A stretch of 64,000 nucleotides of DNA from Blastocatellia bacterium. Its GTDB lineage: Bacteria > Acidobacteriota > Blastocatellia > Pyrinomonadales > Pyrinomonadaceae. Shown in pieces: positions 43,965-52,375 of the stretch. Location: the NCBI GenBank assembly GCA_003168335.1, contig PMSM01000007.1:240912-304911 (forward strand), written 5' to 3'. Below the pieces are notes generated by a model. It did not search any database. It had not been told where the DNA came from and worked only from the letters and a program-made list of their open reading frames with translations. Each line of letters starts with the position of its first letter. Positions within the stretch are counted from its first letter, which is position 1. The translations under genes and the position numbers were made by a program.

Positions 43965-45683
43965 CTACAGATAAACGACACAGTGATCATTCGATCCCAG
44001 ATCAATCGCGCCATAGATCCAGTCGACAACATAGTGACCATGCCGGGCCAGCAGCGAAGTGATGTTAATGCGGCGTTCCTGCAAGGTCTTTCCGGGATAC
44101 AAGAGATCGAAGGCGCGCTCGATCTGGCGATGCACCGCTTCATCACGGCCCACCTGGGCGCGATTAAAGCGGGTACGCAGGCCGTCGATCTGATAGTTGA
44201 TCTTGCGCCGGCCTTTTTCCAAAGCTTCGGCCAGCGTAGGATCGACGCGTCGGAGCTGCTCATGCAAATCATCCAGTTCGGAATTGAACGACCGGGTTGT
44301 GTGATCAAATGCTTCAGAGGTTTCTTTGCCCAGGTATTCCTTAACCACGCGGGCCAGGACGTGATCTAATCCGGTAAAGAAATCCGGCAGGCTAAGGCCA
44401 TAACGCTCCAGCGAGCGCCACGTGTGCCTTTCAACCAGAGTCATGCTCGCGCGCTGAAGAATCGGTGTGACCGGGCGATCGAGGAGGCGATAAACTTCTG
44501 CCGTCTGCGCGAAGTAGGCAATCTCTGCGGCGCCGCCGTAGTAAGCGACCGTCGGCAACAAGAAATCCTGCACCACCGCGCGCAGGGTTACGTTGGGACT
44601 GAAGCGATCCGGCTCGCGCAAGGCCCATGCGGCTAACTCTTCGGCTGAGTATTCGTCAGCACTGGGCCCTCCCTTACGGTCGGGCTTCTGACCCGCGCTC
44701 TTTGCTTGATAGTTGCCGGTTTCCGTGCGCGTGAGCGCGTGTCGCGCGCCGTTGTCATCGTGCCAAAACAGCGGAAAAGAATTCTCCGATGGCGCGACCT
44801 GAGCGTGATAGCCGGCTGCTTCCAGTTCGCGGCTGCGATTGACGATGGCGATCGCAATTTCGGGCGCGCGCCGGGCCGCTTCGGCATACAAAGGCGCAGC
44901 CACTTGCTTCAGTTGCGAATCCAGCGGATCAAGAAGTATCAGGCCCTGCTGTCCGACCAGTGCAGTCATCACTTGCGCAAAGGCGTCGCTAAACTTTCGT
45001 CCGGGCTGATAAGCATCGCGCAAAAGCTTCTCGAGATCGTCGCTGAACTCAGTCTGGGGCAGCGCCGCGAGCAAACTCTGCACGCTGGCTTCGATTGATT
45101 CGTCGAGTGTGACGCGACCCACCGGCAATCCGTCCGGGTGCACTTCGGCGGGAACACTTGTATTGCTGAGGGCGCAGTCGCGATTGATAATTTCCGCTTT
45201 GGCGACTTCCGGAAAATCGTGATCCTCGGTGGCGATCCAAAAGACAGGAACGGATTTGATGCCCCGCTCGCTCATGCATTCGGCGAGTTTTACCGCCGAA
45301 AGCGCCTTATAAATCGTGTAGAGCGGGCCGGTGAAAAGACCGGCTTGTTGTCCGGAGACGACGGCGATGCAATCGGCTTCCCGCAATTGACGAATGTTGG
45401 CGAGCGTCTTCTCGCCGGCGCCCCAACTGCGATTCATCTGCTCCAGCGCGTCGCAAACCGTGGCGCGATCAGTTTTGTGATTTGCGAGCACGCGGTCACG
45501 TCGCTCGGAAACCTCGTGATGAAAACGCACGGCTTCAGGATAGAAGCGTCGCAGCGCCAGCGGATCGCGCAAATAATCGAGGAAGAGACGGGTCTGCTGC
45601 GGAATTTGATCGAACGGAATCGTCTCAACGCGCAGTCCGGCTTGTTCCGGGGTGCTTTGACAGGCAGTTTCGGCGGTGATCAA
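43965..45683 (-). CDS. bshC: bacillithiol biosynthesis cysteine-adding enzyme BshC
   Basis: 572 aa, near the usual 530-550. Family landmarks: YPEAVRFHHEVSERR, VVSGQQAGLFTGPLYTIYKA, FWIATEDHDFPEV, PSENSFPLFWHDDNGARHAL, FLLPTVAYYGGAAEIAYFAQ, and C-terminal VDWIYGAIDLGSNDHCVVYL. Adds Cys to glucosaminyl-malate, the last step of bacillithiol synthesis, in the cytoplasm. bshA/bshB are not in the window. Downstream of the aldolase gene by 26 bases, so co-transcribed. About ten residues (GQKPDRKGGP) near 345 are encoded by a REP-type repeat inserted in frame. Confidence 0.95.
   Translation of the reverse strand: MITAETACQSTPEQAGLRVETIPFDQIPQQTRLFLDYLRDPLALRRFYPEAVRFHHEVSERRDRVLANHKTDRATVCDALEQMNRSWGAGEKTLANIRQLREADCIAVVSGQQAGLFTGPLYTIYKALSAVKLAECMSERGIKSVPVFWIATEDHDFPEVAKAEIINRDCALSNTSVPAEVHPDGLPVGRVTLDESIEASVQSLLAALPQTEFSDDLEKLLRDAYQPGRKFSDAFAQVMTALVGQQGLILLDPLDSQLKQVAAPLYAEAARRAPEIAIAIVNRSRELEAAGYHAQVAPSENSFPLFWHDDNGARHALTRTETGNYQAKSAGQKPDRKGGPSADEYSAEELAAWALREPDRFSPNVTLRAVVQDFLLPTVAYYGGAAEIAYFAQTAEVYRLLDRPVTPILQRASMTLVERHTWRSLERYGLSLPDFFTGLDHVLARVVKEYLGKETSEAFDHTTRSFNSELDDLHEQLRRVDPTLAEALEKGRRKINYQIDGLRTRFNRAQVGRDEAVHRQIERAFDLLYPGKTLQERRINITSLLARHGHYVVDWIYGAIDLGSNDHCVVYL
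44664..44694. repeat. REP unit inside the bshC coding region
   Basis: Contains CCCTCCCTTACGGTCGGGCT, identical over 20 bases to the right arm of the repeat at 41708-41738. The bshC frame stays open through it; it adds a short basic Gly/Pro-rich loop. Confidence 0.7.
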
Positions 45684-45709
45684 TTTGGGGTCGCTCCTGC
45701 CGGGTAATT

Positions 45710-46687
45710 CTACGCGTCGGGCCCTTTATCCGCCAGCGAGGAGCCAGTTGCGGCAGGCGACGCAGATTGAGAAATGAGGTCAGACGGGACCTGGTCAAGA
45801 GCATTGTTCGCCTGAGTAAGCAGGAGTGCTATCTCGGCGACCCCGGCTTCGTCCGGACGCAGTAACGGGGCCCGCACCGCGCCCCCAACCAATCCGGCTA
45901 TTTCCATCGCGGTCTTCAGCCCGCCGATACCGTAGGTTTTGGTTACGGCGCGTGCCAGCGGGGTCAGCTTTTCCTGCAAAACCTTCGCCCGATCGATGTC
46001 ACCCGCCTGCACCGCGCCAAAGATTTCGATGCAAAGCCCGGGTACAACACAACCAACCGCCAGGATCCCACCGCGTGCACCGGCTTGCAAAGCTTCGCAA
46101 AGCACGGTGCCGTTTCCAATCATCAGCGCGAAATCTTCCGGCACCAGACGAACAGTTTCCGCGAACTTCGCGATGTCCGCCGAGCTGTCCTTCATGCCGA
46201 TAATGTTTTGGTGGGCACTCAAAGGCGCGGCCGTCTCTGGCTCGATCTTGATCCCGGTCAGATCCGGCATGCTGTAAAGAATAACTGGAACTGGTGAAGC
46301 ATCAGCGACCGCGAGGTAGTGTCTTACCAGTGCGTCTTGGGTAATCGCGGATTTATAGAAACTCGGGGTGATGACGAGCACAGCTTCAGCGCCAGCCTCC
46401 GCGGCGCGCTCGATCTCTTTGATTGTGCCCCGGGTACTTTGCTGACCGGCGCCCGCGATGCAAGTGAGGCCCTCGGGTATGGCCCGCCGCGCCGTCTCGA
46501 TCACCTGAAGATATTCCTTCTCGTCGAGGTTGACGCGCTCGCCGGTCGAGCCGAGCACGACGTATCCAACTATGCCAGTGTCGTTCCAGGTTTCCAGGTT
46601 GCTGGCGAAACCCGCAGTGTTCACTTCTTCAGTCGCCAGAAACGGCGTCGTAACCGGCAGCAGAATTCCATCTAGGTTGATTGGCAT
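45710..46687 (-). CDS. DHDPS/HOGA-family aldolase
   Basis: 325 aa from ATG 46687 (MPINLDGILLPVTTPF); 60 further open codons upstream hold repeat DNA. TIM-barrel class I aldolase: VVLGSTGERVNL, Tyr in VILYSMPDLTGI and the Schiff-base Lys in IIGMKDSSADI. The C-terminal YGIGGLKTAMEIAGLVGGAVRAPL resembles 4-hydroxy-2-oxoglutarate aldolase more than dihydrodipicolinate synthase. So pyruvate plus glyoxylate release is my preferred guess; lysine synthesis is the alternative. Followed by bshC. Divergent from panB. Confidence 0.85.
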   Translation of the reverse strand: MPINLDGILLPVTTPFLATEEVNTAGFASNLETWNDTGIVGYVVLGSTGERVNLDEKEYLQVIETARRAIPEGLTCIAGAGQQSTRGTIKEIERAAEAGAEAVLVITPSFYKSAITQDALVRHYLAVADASPVPVILYSMPDLTGIKIEPETAAPLSAHQNIIGMKDSSADIAKFAETVRLVPEDFALMIGNGTVLCEALQAGARGGILAVGCVVPGLCIEIFGAVQAGDIDRAKVLQEKLTPLARAVTKTYGIGGLKTAMEIAGLVGGAVRAPLLRPDEAGVAEIALLLTQANNALDQVPSDLISQSASPAATGSSLADKGPDA

Positions 46688-46798
46688 ATTCCGAAAGAAG
46701 GCCGCTCGCCTTAAGCCCGTGATTATAACGAGCGGATTGTGCGCCAGGCAATCAGGGTTTGCGGAGTACCGAGTTAAGCCGGGTCGTCCTCGGACTGC

Positions 46799-46828
46799 AA
46801 AAGGCCCAACTAAAGTTGGTGCTCTAAG
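46799..46828 (-). repeat. palindromic repeat, CTTAGAG family
   Basis: Inverted near-copy of the element at 10289-10316. It lies between the divergent aldolase and panB genes, just upstream of the panB promoter. Confidence 0.6.
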
Positions 46829-46845
46829 ACTCGAAAAGATGCAGG

Positions 46846-46874
46846 TTGCGGCCCTCATGCGCCTCACTTATAAT
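46846..46874 (+). promoter_or_regulatory. predicted sigma-70 promoter for panB
   Basis: TTGCGG, 17-base spacer, perfect TATAAT. It places transcription start about 30 bases before the panB ATG. Confidence 0.6.
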
Positions 46875-46910
46875 TTGAGCCGGTTTCCGTCCGACACTGA
46901 GAGCACATAC

Positions 46911-47789
46911 ATGCCATACCTAAAACCTGAACGTCCTGAGAAGGTCACGGCGCCTTCTTTAAAGGCCAGCAAGGAGCGCGGCGAGCGCTTAGTCTGCCTG
47001 ACCGCTTACGACTATCCAACCGCGCGTATCGTCGATGAGGCCGGCATCGACATCATCCTGGTCGGTGACAGCCTGGGTAATGTCGTGCTGGGTTACGGCA
47101 ACACGGTGCCGGTAACGCTCGATGACATCCTGATTCACGTGAAGGCAGTGCGTCGTGGCGTTGAGCGGGCGCTGCTGGTGGCCGACATGCCTTACGGATC
47201 GTTTCACACCGGCGCGGACGATACGGTGCGCGCGGCGTTGAGATTGATTAAAGAAGGCGAAGCTGAGGCGATCAAGCTTGAAGGCGGACAGAAACGCGTC
47301 AAGTTAGTCAAGCGACTGGTTAACGAAGAAATCGCGGTGATGGGCCACATTGGTTTGACCCCACAATCGATCAATCAGCTTGGCGCTTATCGGGTTCAGG
47401 GTAAGACAGCCGACGCTGCGCGCCGCCTGCTCGATGATGCTTATGCGTTGGAAGAGGCCGGCGCGTTCTCGATCGTGCTGGAATTGGTGCCGCGGGAAAT
47501 TGCGGAGTTGATAACTAACAGCATCAGCATCCCCACGATCGGCATTGGTGCCGGCGTGCATTGCGACATCCAGGTCCTGGTGTTTCACGATCTGCTGGGT
47601 TTGGCTTTTGGTAAGTTGCCGCGCTTCGTGCGCGAGTACGCTAATTTGCGCGAGACGATTACCGGCGCGATTACTCACTGGGCGGAAGACGTCCGCAATG
47701 GAAGTTATCCGACTGAACAGGAATCATATGGGCTGCCCGCCGCAGCTGCTGAGGAACTGAAGATCGAAATCAAGAAGGTGAACAAGTAA
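46911..47789 (+). CDS. panB: 3-methyl-2-oxobutanoate hydroxymethyltransferase
   Basis: 292 aa from ATG 46911. Landmarks: RLVCLTAYDYPTARIVDEAG, DIILVGDSLGNVVLGY, LLVADMPYGSF, AIKLEGG, VMGHIGLTPQSINQLGAYRVQG, VPREIAELIT, PTIGIGAGVHCDIQVLVFHD. Transfers a hydroxymethyl group from methylene-tetrahydrofolate to 2-oxoisovalerate, giving ketopantoate, the first committed step to pantothenate and CoA. The frame is open far upstream, but the promoter at 46846-46874 and family alignment fix this start. panC follows, separated by a repeat. Confidence 0.97.
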   Translation: MPYLKPERPEKVTAPSLKASKERGERLVCLTAYDYPTARIVDEAGIDIILVGDSLGNVVLGYGNTVPVTLDDILIHVKAVRRGVERALLVADMPYGSFHTGADDTVRAALRLIKEGEAEAIKLEGGQKRVKLVKRLVNEEIAVMGHIGLTPQSINQLGAYRVQGKTADAARRLLDDAYALEEAGAFSIVLELVPREIAELITNSISIPTIGIGAGVHCDIQVLVFHDLLGLAFGKLPRFVREYANLRETITGAITHWAEDVRNGSYPTEQESYGLPAAAAEELKIEIKKVNK

Positions 47790-47798
47790 GTACGAAGT

Positions 47799-47901
47799 CA
47801 CAAAAAAGCACAAAAGCCACAAGCCGGACCGAGAGCCATCAGTTGCTTTACGCGTCGATTATGTTTTACTGATTCTGCGCGCCTTTTGTGCCTTTTTGTG
47901 G
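47799..47901. repeat. inverted repeat between panB and panC
   Basis: CACAAAAAAGCACAAAAGCCAC (given here in two parts: CACAAAAAAGC, ACAAAAGCCAC) pairs with CCTTTTGTGCCTTTTTGTGG at 47882-47901. Ends 20 bases before the panC start. Confidence 0.6.
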
Positions 47902-47921
47902 CCGTCATCCGTCCAGGCTTT

Positions 47922-48806
47922 ATGGAAATCATAAACCGTCGCCAGCGCATGATGTCCGTCGCGCGCAAACTCCGCCGCGAGGAAAATCGCACCATCGGAT
48001 TCGTGCCGACCATGGGCGCGCTGCACTCAGGACACCTCAGTCTCATCCACGAAGCCCGCGCGATGTGTGATGTGGTCGTAGTCTCGGTGTTCGTTAACCC
48101 GGCTCAGTTCGGTCCGGCGGAAGACTTCAGCTCCTACCCGCGTGATCTTACGCGTGATGCCGCACTGCTGGCGGAATACAATGTCGATTACGTTTTTGCG
48201 CCGACCGTCGAAGAGATTTATCCATCAGGCTTTTCTACCTACGTCACGGTCGAAGGGCTGTCGAACCAGCTTGAAGGCGCGTCGCGGCCGGAGCACTTTC
48301 GCGGCGTCACGACGATAGTGGCGATATTGCTAAGCGTGGTAAAGCCCGATTTTGCTTTTTTTGGACAGAAGGACGCGCAGCAGGCAATCCTGATCAAGCG
48401 CATGGTTCGGGACCTTGCCTTTAGTGCTGAGATAGTTGTGCCGCCAATCGTGCGCGAGGAATCAGGATTGGCGATGTCTTCGCGTAATAACTATCTGAAT
48501 GATGATCAGCGTAAAGCCGCGGCAGTTCTGAATCGGGCCCTGTCGAAAGCGCGTGAAGCTTACGAAGAAGGCGAGCACAGCGCCGCGCGTTTGATCGAGA
48601 TCGTGAGGGTGACTATCGGAAAGGAACCGCTGGCCCGGATGGATTACGTTAGCGTGAACGACGCTGAGACTCTTGAGAAGTTAGAAAAGATCGACGATCG
48701 CCCGGCGCTGGTTTCGCTGGCGGTTTTTATCGGCAGCACGCGGCTGATTGATAACGTGGTGCTGGGTAAAGCGACGAAGCACGACGTGGCTGGAGCGAAG
48801 GCGTAG
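47922..48806 (+). CDS. panC: pantothenate synthetase
   Basis: 294 aa from ATG 47922. Landmarks: FVPTMGALHSGHLSLIHEAR, VVSVFVNPAQFGPAEDFSSY, PRDLTRDAALL, EGASRPEHFRGVTTIV, KPDFAFFGQKDAQQ, and the KMSKS-like EESGLAMSSRNNYL. Condenses pantoate and beta-alanine with ATP hydrolysed to AMP. Works after PanB; panE/ilvC and panD are not here. A molybdenum-hydroxylase small subunit gene starts 10 bases after its stop. Confidence 0.97.
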   Translation: MEIINRRQRMMSVARKLRREENRTIGFVPTMGALHSGHLSLIHEARAMCDVVVVSVFVNPAQFGPAEDFSSYPRDLTRDAALLAEYNVDYVFAPTVEEIYPSGFSTYVTVEGLSNQLEGASRPEHFRGVTTIVAILLSVVKPDFAFFGQKDAQQAILIKRMVRDLAFSAEIVVPPIVREESGLAMSSRNNYLNDDQRKAAAVLNRALSKAREAYEEGEHSAARLIEIVRVTIGKEPLARMDYVSVNDAETLEKLEKIDDRPALVSLAVFIGSTRLIDNVVLGKATKHDVAGAKA

Positions 48807-48816
48807 TCGCTTGAAG

Positions 48817-49335
48817 ATGAAACAAAAAGCCCACATCTCGCTCACGCTAAACGGTGAAGCAGCCGAAGTGGCCTTTGCGCCGCACAAGACGCTGCTCGAA
48901 GTCCTGCGCGAAGACCTGGGGTTGACCGGCACAAAGCATGGTTGTGAACTGGGCGAGTGCGGCACTTGCACCGTTCTCGTAGATGGCCGCGCGATTCTTT
49001 CCTGTCTAATGCTTGGGCTTGATGCCGACGGTCGCGAAGTGGAAACGATCGAAGGCATGGCTACAGGGGGCCAGCTTCATCCACTGCAGGTTACGTTTGC
49101 CGATACCGGCGCGGCGCAGTGTGGTTACTGCACACCCGGCTTTCTCCTGGCAGCCAGGGAGTTGATTGAAAAGTCGCCAAACCCCACGCGTGATGAAATC
49201 AAAGAAGCGCTGTCAGGAAATCTCTGTCGCTGCACGGGCTACATCAAGATCTACGAGGCTGTTGAGTTGGCCGCGGCGCGTGTGCGAGGGGAAGAGATGG
49301 AACTGCCGCGAGAGAGTGTCTATGGCTACGAATAG
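48817..49335 (+). CDS. 2Fe-2S subunit of a xanthine dehydrogenase-family hydroxylase
   Basis: 172 aa. Plant-type 2Fe-2S cluster ligands in KHGCELGECGTCTVLVDGR and a second cluster in AAQCGYCTPGFLLAA and LSGNLCRCTGY; both are complete. Passes electrons from the molybdenum centre of the large subunit encoded next. ATG 48817 aligns with the family start. The usual FAD-binding middle subunit gene is absent here. It begins 10 bases after panC, so transcription may be shared. Confidence 0.93.
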   Translation: MKQKAHISLTLNGEAAEVAFAPHKTLLEVLREDLGLTGTKHGCELGECGTCTVLVDGRAILSCLMLGLDADGREVETIEGMATGGQLHPLQVTFADTGAAQCGYCTPGFLLAARELIEKSPNPTRDEIKEALSGNLCRCTGYIKIYEAVELAAARVRGEEMELPRESVYGYE

Positions 49336-49341
49336 AAGCAG

Positions 49342-49439
49342 CCACAGATAAACACGGATTGCACAGATTACTACAAGGTCAAATCAGCCGGTTCGAGGTC
49401 TTACTTTCTAAATCCGCGTCTATCCGTGTTCACCTGTGG
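49342..49439. repeat. inverted repeat between the hydroxylase subunit genes
   Basis: CCACAGATAAACACGGATTG (49342) pairs with AATCCGCGTCTATCCGTGTT, CACCTGTGG (to 49439). A related piece is at 36262-36304. It fills the 118-bp gap, ending 14 bases before the next start codon. Confidence 0.65.
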
Positions 49440-49453
49440 GTAGTTCTTGAATC

Positions 49454-52000
49454 ATGACGAAGAACGACAACAACGGGAAGCCACTCAGCGTAGTCGGCAA
49501 ACCATTTCGCAAGGTCGACGCGCGCGCGAAATGCACGGGCCAGACGAAATTTGCCGATGATATCTTTCTGCCGCGGATGCTCTATTGCAAGATCTTGCGG
49601 AGCCATCATCCGCATGCGCTCATTAAGAACATCGATCTCTCGAAAGCCCTGGCGCTGCCCGGGGTGATTGCGATCATCACCGGCCGTGACCTGCCGATTC
49701 CCTACGGCATCCTTCCCGTCAGTCAGGACGAGCACGCGCTCTGCATCGACAAGGTGCGGTTCGTCGGCGATCCGGTCGCGGCCGTCGCGGCGATCGACGA
49801 AGACGTGGCGTTCGATGCGATGAATTTGATCGACGTCGAATACGAGCCGCTGAACACGATCTCATCGATTGAAGAAGCGATCATGATCGATGAGCCGCGT
49901 ATTCATGAGTACGGCGACGACAATAACGTTCACAAGAAAGTCTCGCTGGAATTCGGCGAAGTGGATGACGGTTTCGCGGAAGCCGATCTTATTCGCGAAG
50001 ATACTTTCTTTTACGAAGGCAATACGCATCTGCCGATGGAGCAACATGCGGCGGTTGCCTATCTGGACACCGACGAGAAGTTGACCCTCTGGAGTTCCAC
50101 CCAGACGCCGCATTACGTCCACCGCGCCCTGACCAGGGTGCTCGAAATTCCCGCGAGTCACATTCGGGTGATTGCTACGCCGAACGGCGGCGGTTTTGGC
50201 GGCAAGAGCGATCCTTTCAACCACGAAATCGTTGTCTGCAAACTATCGATGATTACCGGCCGGCCGGTGAAGTGCACGCTGACGCGCGAAGAAGTTTTCT
50301 ATTGTCATCGTGGCCGGCATCCCGTGTTGATGCACATCAGGACCGGAGTGAAGAAGGACGGCGCGATCACCGCGATGCATTTCAAATCGTTTCTGGATGG
50401 CGGCGCCTATGGGAGTTACGGTGTGGCCAGCACGTTCTACACCGGGGCGCTGCAGACTGTGACGTATGAAGTGCCTCGTTACAAATTTCAGGGCTTGCGG
50501 GCTTTCACTAATAAGCCGCCGTGCGGGCCGAAGCGTGGACACGGCACCCCGCAACCACGTTACGCGCTCGAAGTCCATCTCGATAAAATTGCCGAAGAGT
50601 TGCGCCTGGATCCGGCAGCGATGCGCAGAGCGCACCTGGTCAAACCGAACACGCTCACCGCGAATTATCTGCGTATCGGCAGCATGGGTTTGGGCGCATG
50701 CATCGATAAGGTAGTCGAAGGTGCGGATTGGAAGAATAAATTCTCAGGTTGGAAACAGTCAGTACCGGGGGCGGGCCGGGGTCCCCAGGCGGGCAGCCCG
50801 GTGGTGGATGCGACCGGGTCGCCTTCGCCAGAGAACTTGTCAGGCAGGAACGGAAATCGAAAGCTTCCTTACGGCAGGGGGATCGGCATTGCCTGCAGTT
50901 CGTATATCTGCGGCGCGGGTTTGCCCATCTACTGGAACAACATGCCGCAGTCGGGCGTGCAGCTCCGGCTTGATCGACAGGGCGGCGTCTGTGTGATGTG
51001 CGGCTCGATCGATATCGGCCAGGGATCGGATTCGATTCTGGCTTATATCGTCGCCGAGGTTTTAGGGATCGATCCGTTCGACATTCGGGTGGTCACCGCC
51101 GATACCGATCTAACGCCCGTTGATCTTGGCAGCTATTCCAGTCGCGTTACTTTGATGACCGGCAACGCGGCAATTCAGGCGGCGGAACGCGCGCGCGAAT
51201 TGTTGGTGCTGGCCGTCGCGGAAAAACTTGGCGTGGCTATCGAGAACATTTCGCTCGGCGAACGTCGCGTGTTTGATGTTGAGAATCCTGAGGTCGGCGT
51301 TTCGTTCGCTGAGGCCGTGGTGTTGGCTGAATCAAAGTTCGGCACGATTGGCACCGTCGGCTCGTATTCACCGCCGCGTTCGCCCGGCAAATACAAAGGC
51401 GCAGGTGTTGGTCCGTCGCCGGCCTACAGTTATTCCGCTGCGATTGCCGAAGTCGATGTTGATGCCTCGACCGGCATAGTAATAGTCGAGCGCGTCTGGA
51501 TCGCTCATGACATTGGCAAGTCGATCAATCCGATGCTCGTGATGGGCCAGGTCGAAGGTGGCGTCTACATGGGCTTGGGCGAAATCCTGATGGAAGAGAT
51601 GGCCTATCGCGCGAACCGCAACGTGGTGCACAAGTTTCCGTCGATGCTCGAATACAAGAGCCCGACGACAATGGAGATGTGCGACGTCAAGACTTATCTG
51701 ATTGAAGATCCCGATCCGAATGGCCCGTTCGGCGCCAAGGAGGTGGGCCAGGGACCATTACTGCCGGTTCCACCCGCGGTCGCCAATGCGGTTTACAATG
51801 CTGTCGGTGTGCGCATCGACGAAGTGCCGATCACGCCGGAGAAGGTCTTGAAAGCTCTGCGCGAAAAATCGAAAGGCGGCGATGGTCGTTATGGACCTGA
51901 ATCAATTCCTGCAGTTCAGTGGCCCGAGCCTTTGCGCGTGCTGACGCCGGCCGAAGGCGGCGACGGCCGCGAGATGCCGCGCGTGGCGGTGCATTCTTAA
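49454..52000 (+). CDS. molybdopterin-binding large subunit of a xanthine dehydrogenase-family hydroxylase
   Basis: 848 aa. Begins with the aldehyde-oxidase a/b-hammerhead (VGKPFRKVDARAKCTGQTKF). Mo-cofactor motifs: PNGGGFGGKSDPF near 236, GGAYGSYG, CGSIDIGQGSDSILAYIVAE, SYSSRVTLMTGNAAI, and the catalytic Glu in GPFGAKEVGQGP near 757. The residue set resembles hydroxybenzoyl-CoA reductase/CO-dehydrogenase-like members; substrate not predictable. No ribosome site is visible, since a repeat abuts the start. Residues about 435-475 (a Gly/Pro-rich insert) are encoded by a REP-like repeat. Confidence 0.92.
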   Translation: MTKNDNNGKPLSVVGKPFRKVDARAKCTGQTKFADDIFLPRMLYCKILRSHHPHALIKNIDLSKALALPGVIAIITGRDLPIPYGILPVSQDEHALCIDKVRFVGDPVAAVAAIDEDVAFDAMNLIDVEYEPLNTISSIEEAIMIDEPRIHEYGDDNNVHKKVSLEFGEVDDGFAEADLIREDTFFYEGNTHLPMEQHAAVAYLDTDEKLTLWSSTQTPHYVHRALTRVLEIPASHIRVIATPNGGGFGGKSDPFNHEIVVCKLSMITGRPVKCTLTREEVFYCHRGRHPVLMHIRTGVKKDGAITAMHFKSFLDGGAYGSYGVASTFYTGALQTVTYEVPRYKFQGLRAFTNKPPCGPKRGHGTPQPRYALEVHLDKIAEELRLDPAAMRRAHLVKPNTLTANYLRIGSMGLGACIDKVVEGADWKNKFSGWKQSVPGAGRGPQAGSPVVDATGSPSPENLSGRNGNRKLPYGRGIGIACSSYICGAGLPIYWNNMPQSGVQLRLDRQGGVCVMCGSIDIGQGSDSILAYIVAEVLGIDPFDIRVVTADTDLTPVDLGSYSSRVTLMTGNAAIQAAERARELLVLAVAEKLGVAIENISLGERRVFDVENPEVGVSFAEAVVLAESKFGTIGTVGSYSPPRSPGKYKGAGVGPSPAYSYSAAIAEVDVDASTGIVIVERVWIAHDIGKSINPMLVMGQVEGGVYMGLGEILMEEMAYRANRNVVHKFPSMLEYKSPTTMEMCDVKTYLIEDPDPNGPFGAKEVGQGPLLPVPPAVANAVYNAVGVRIDEVPITPEKVLKALREKSKGGDGRYGPESIPAVQWPEPLRVLTPAEGGDGREMPRVAVHS
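50758..50820. repeat. REP-like repeat inside the hydroxylase large subunit gene
   Basis: Begins GTCAGTACCGGGGGCGGG and ends GCGACCGGGTC. The head is identical to the GTCAGTACC elements elsewhere and the rest is close to the window-edge copy (1-27). Reading frame is kept, adding a Gly/Pro/Ser-rich loop (PGAGRGPQAGSPVVDATGSP). Confidence 0.55.
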
Positions 52001-52012
52001 GGTCATATCCGG

Positions 52013-52372
52013 ATGAAACTCCCCAATGCTGAGAATGCCGTTATTGATATTGCAAAGCTACGTGACTACAGCTTGAATCCGAATCATCCTGAGGGAAAAC
52101 ACAAGGCTCGTGTCTTCCGGGTGAAGTTGGGGATCGGGAGGAATGACGCTGAACGATTGCGTCAGGTAATATTAGAAGCAATATTGAAGGCGGATGCAAT
52201 TGAACAGAAGCCCACGTTGTACGGCCGAAGATTTATCGTGGACTTTGAGGTTTCATGGCCGGAGGGTAAATTCATATTAAGTACAGCTCTTGTGCGTACT
52301 GCGTGGATCATTAGGAATGATGAAGGTTTTCCACGCCTGACGACTTGCTTCAATCCGCGGGGGAGCGCTTAG
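52013..52372 (+). CDS. DUF6883-like protein
   Basis: 119 aa. Pattern: LPNAENAVIDIAKLRDYSLN, PNHPEGKHKARVFRVKLGIG, then a C-terminal beta part ending STALVRTAWIIRNDEGFPRL and TTCFNP. Fits DUF6883 as I know it; no function assigned. It ends 3 bases before the DUF4926 start, so they are translationally linked. The pair recurs in many bacteria; a toxin-antitoxin or effector-immunity role is conceivable but not shown. Confidence 0.65.
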   Translation: MKLPNAENAVIDIAKLRDYSLNPNHPEGKHKARVFRVKLGIGRNDAERLRQVILEAILKADAIEQKPTLYGRRFIVDFEVSWPEGKFILSTALVRTAWIIRNDEGFPRLTTCFNPRGSA

Positions 52373-52375
52373 AGG

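Noticed and set aside
46530-46910. Upstream extension of the panB frame
   Set aside because: The promoter and conserved N-terminus start at 46911; the extension is antisense to the aldolase gene.
49336-49453. Possible tRNA from the GGTTCGAGGTC piece
   Set aside because: No cloverleaf stems or anticodon arm fit; the sequence belongs to an inverted repeat.
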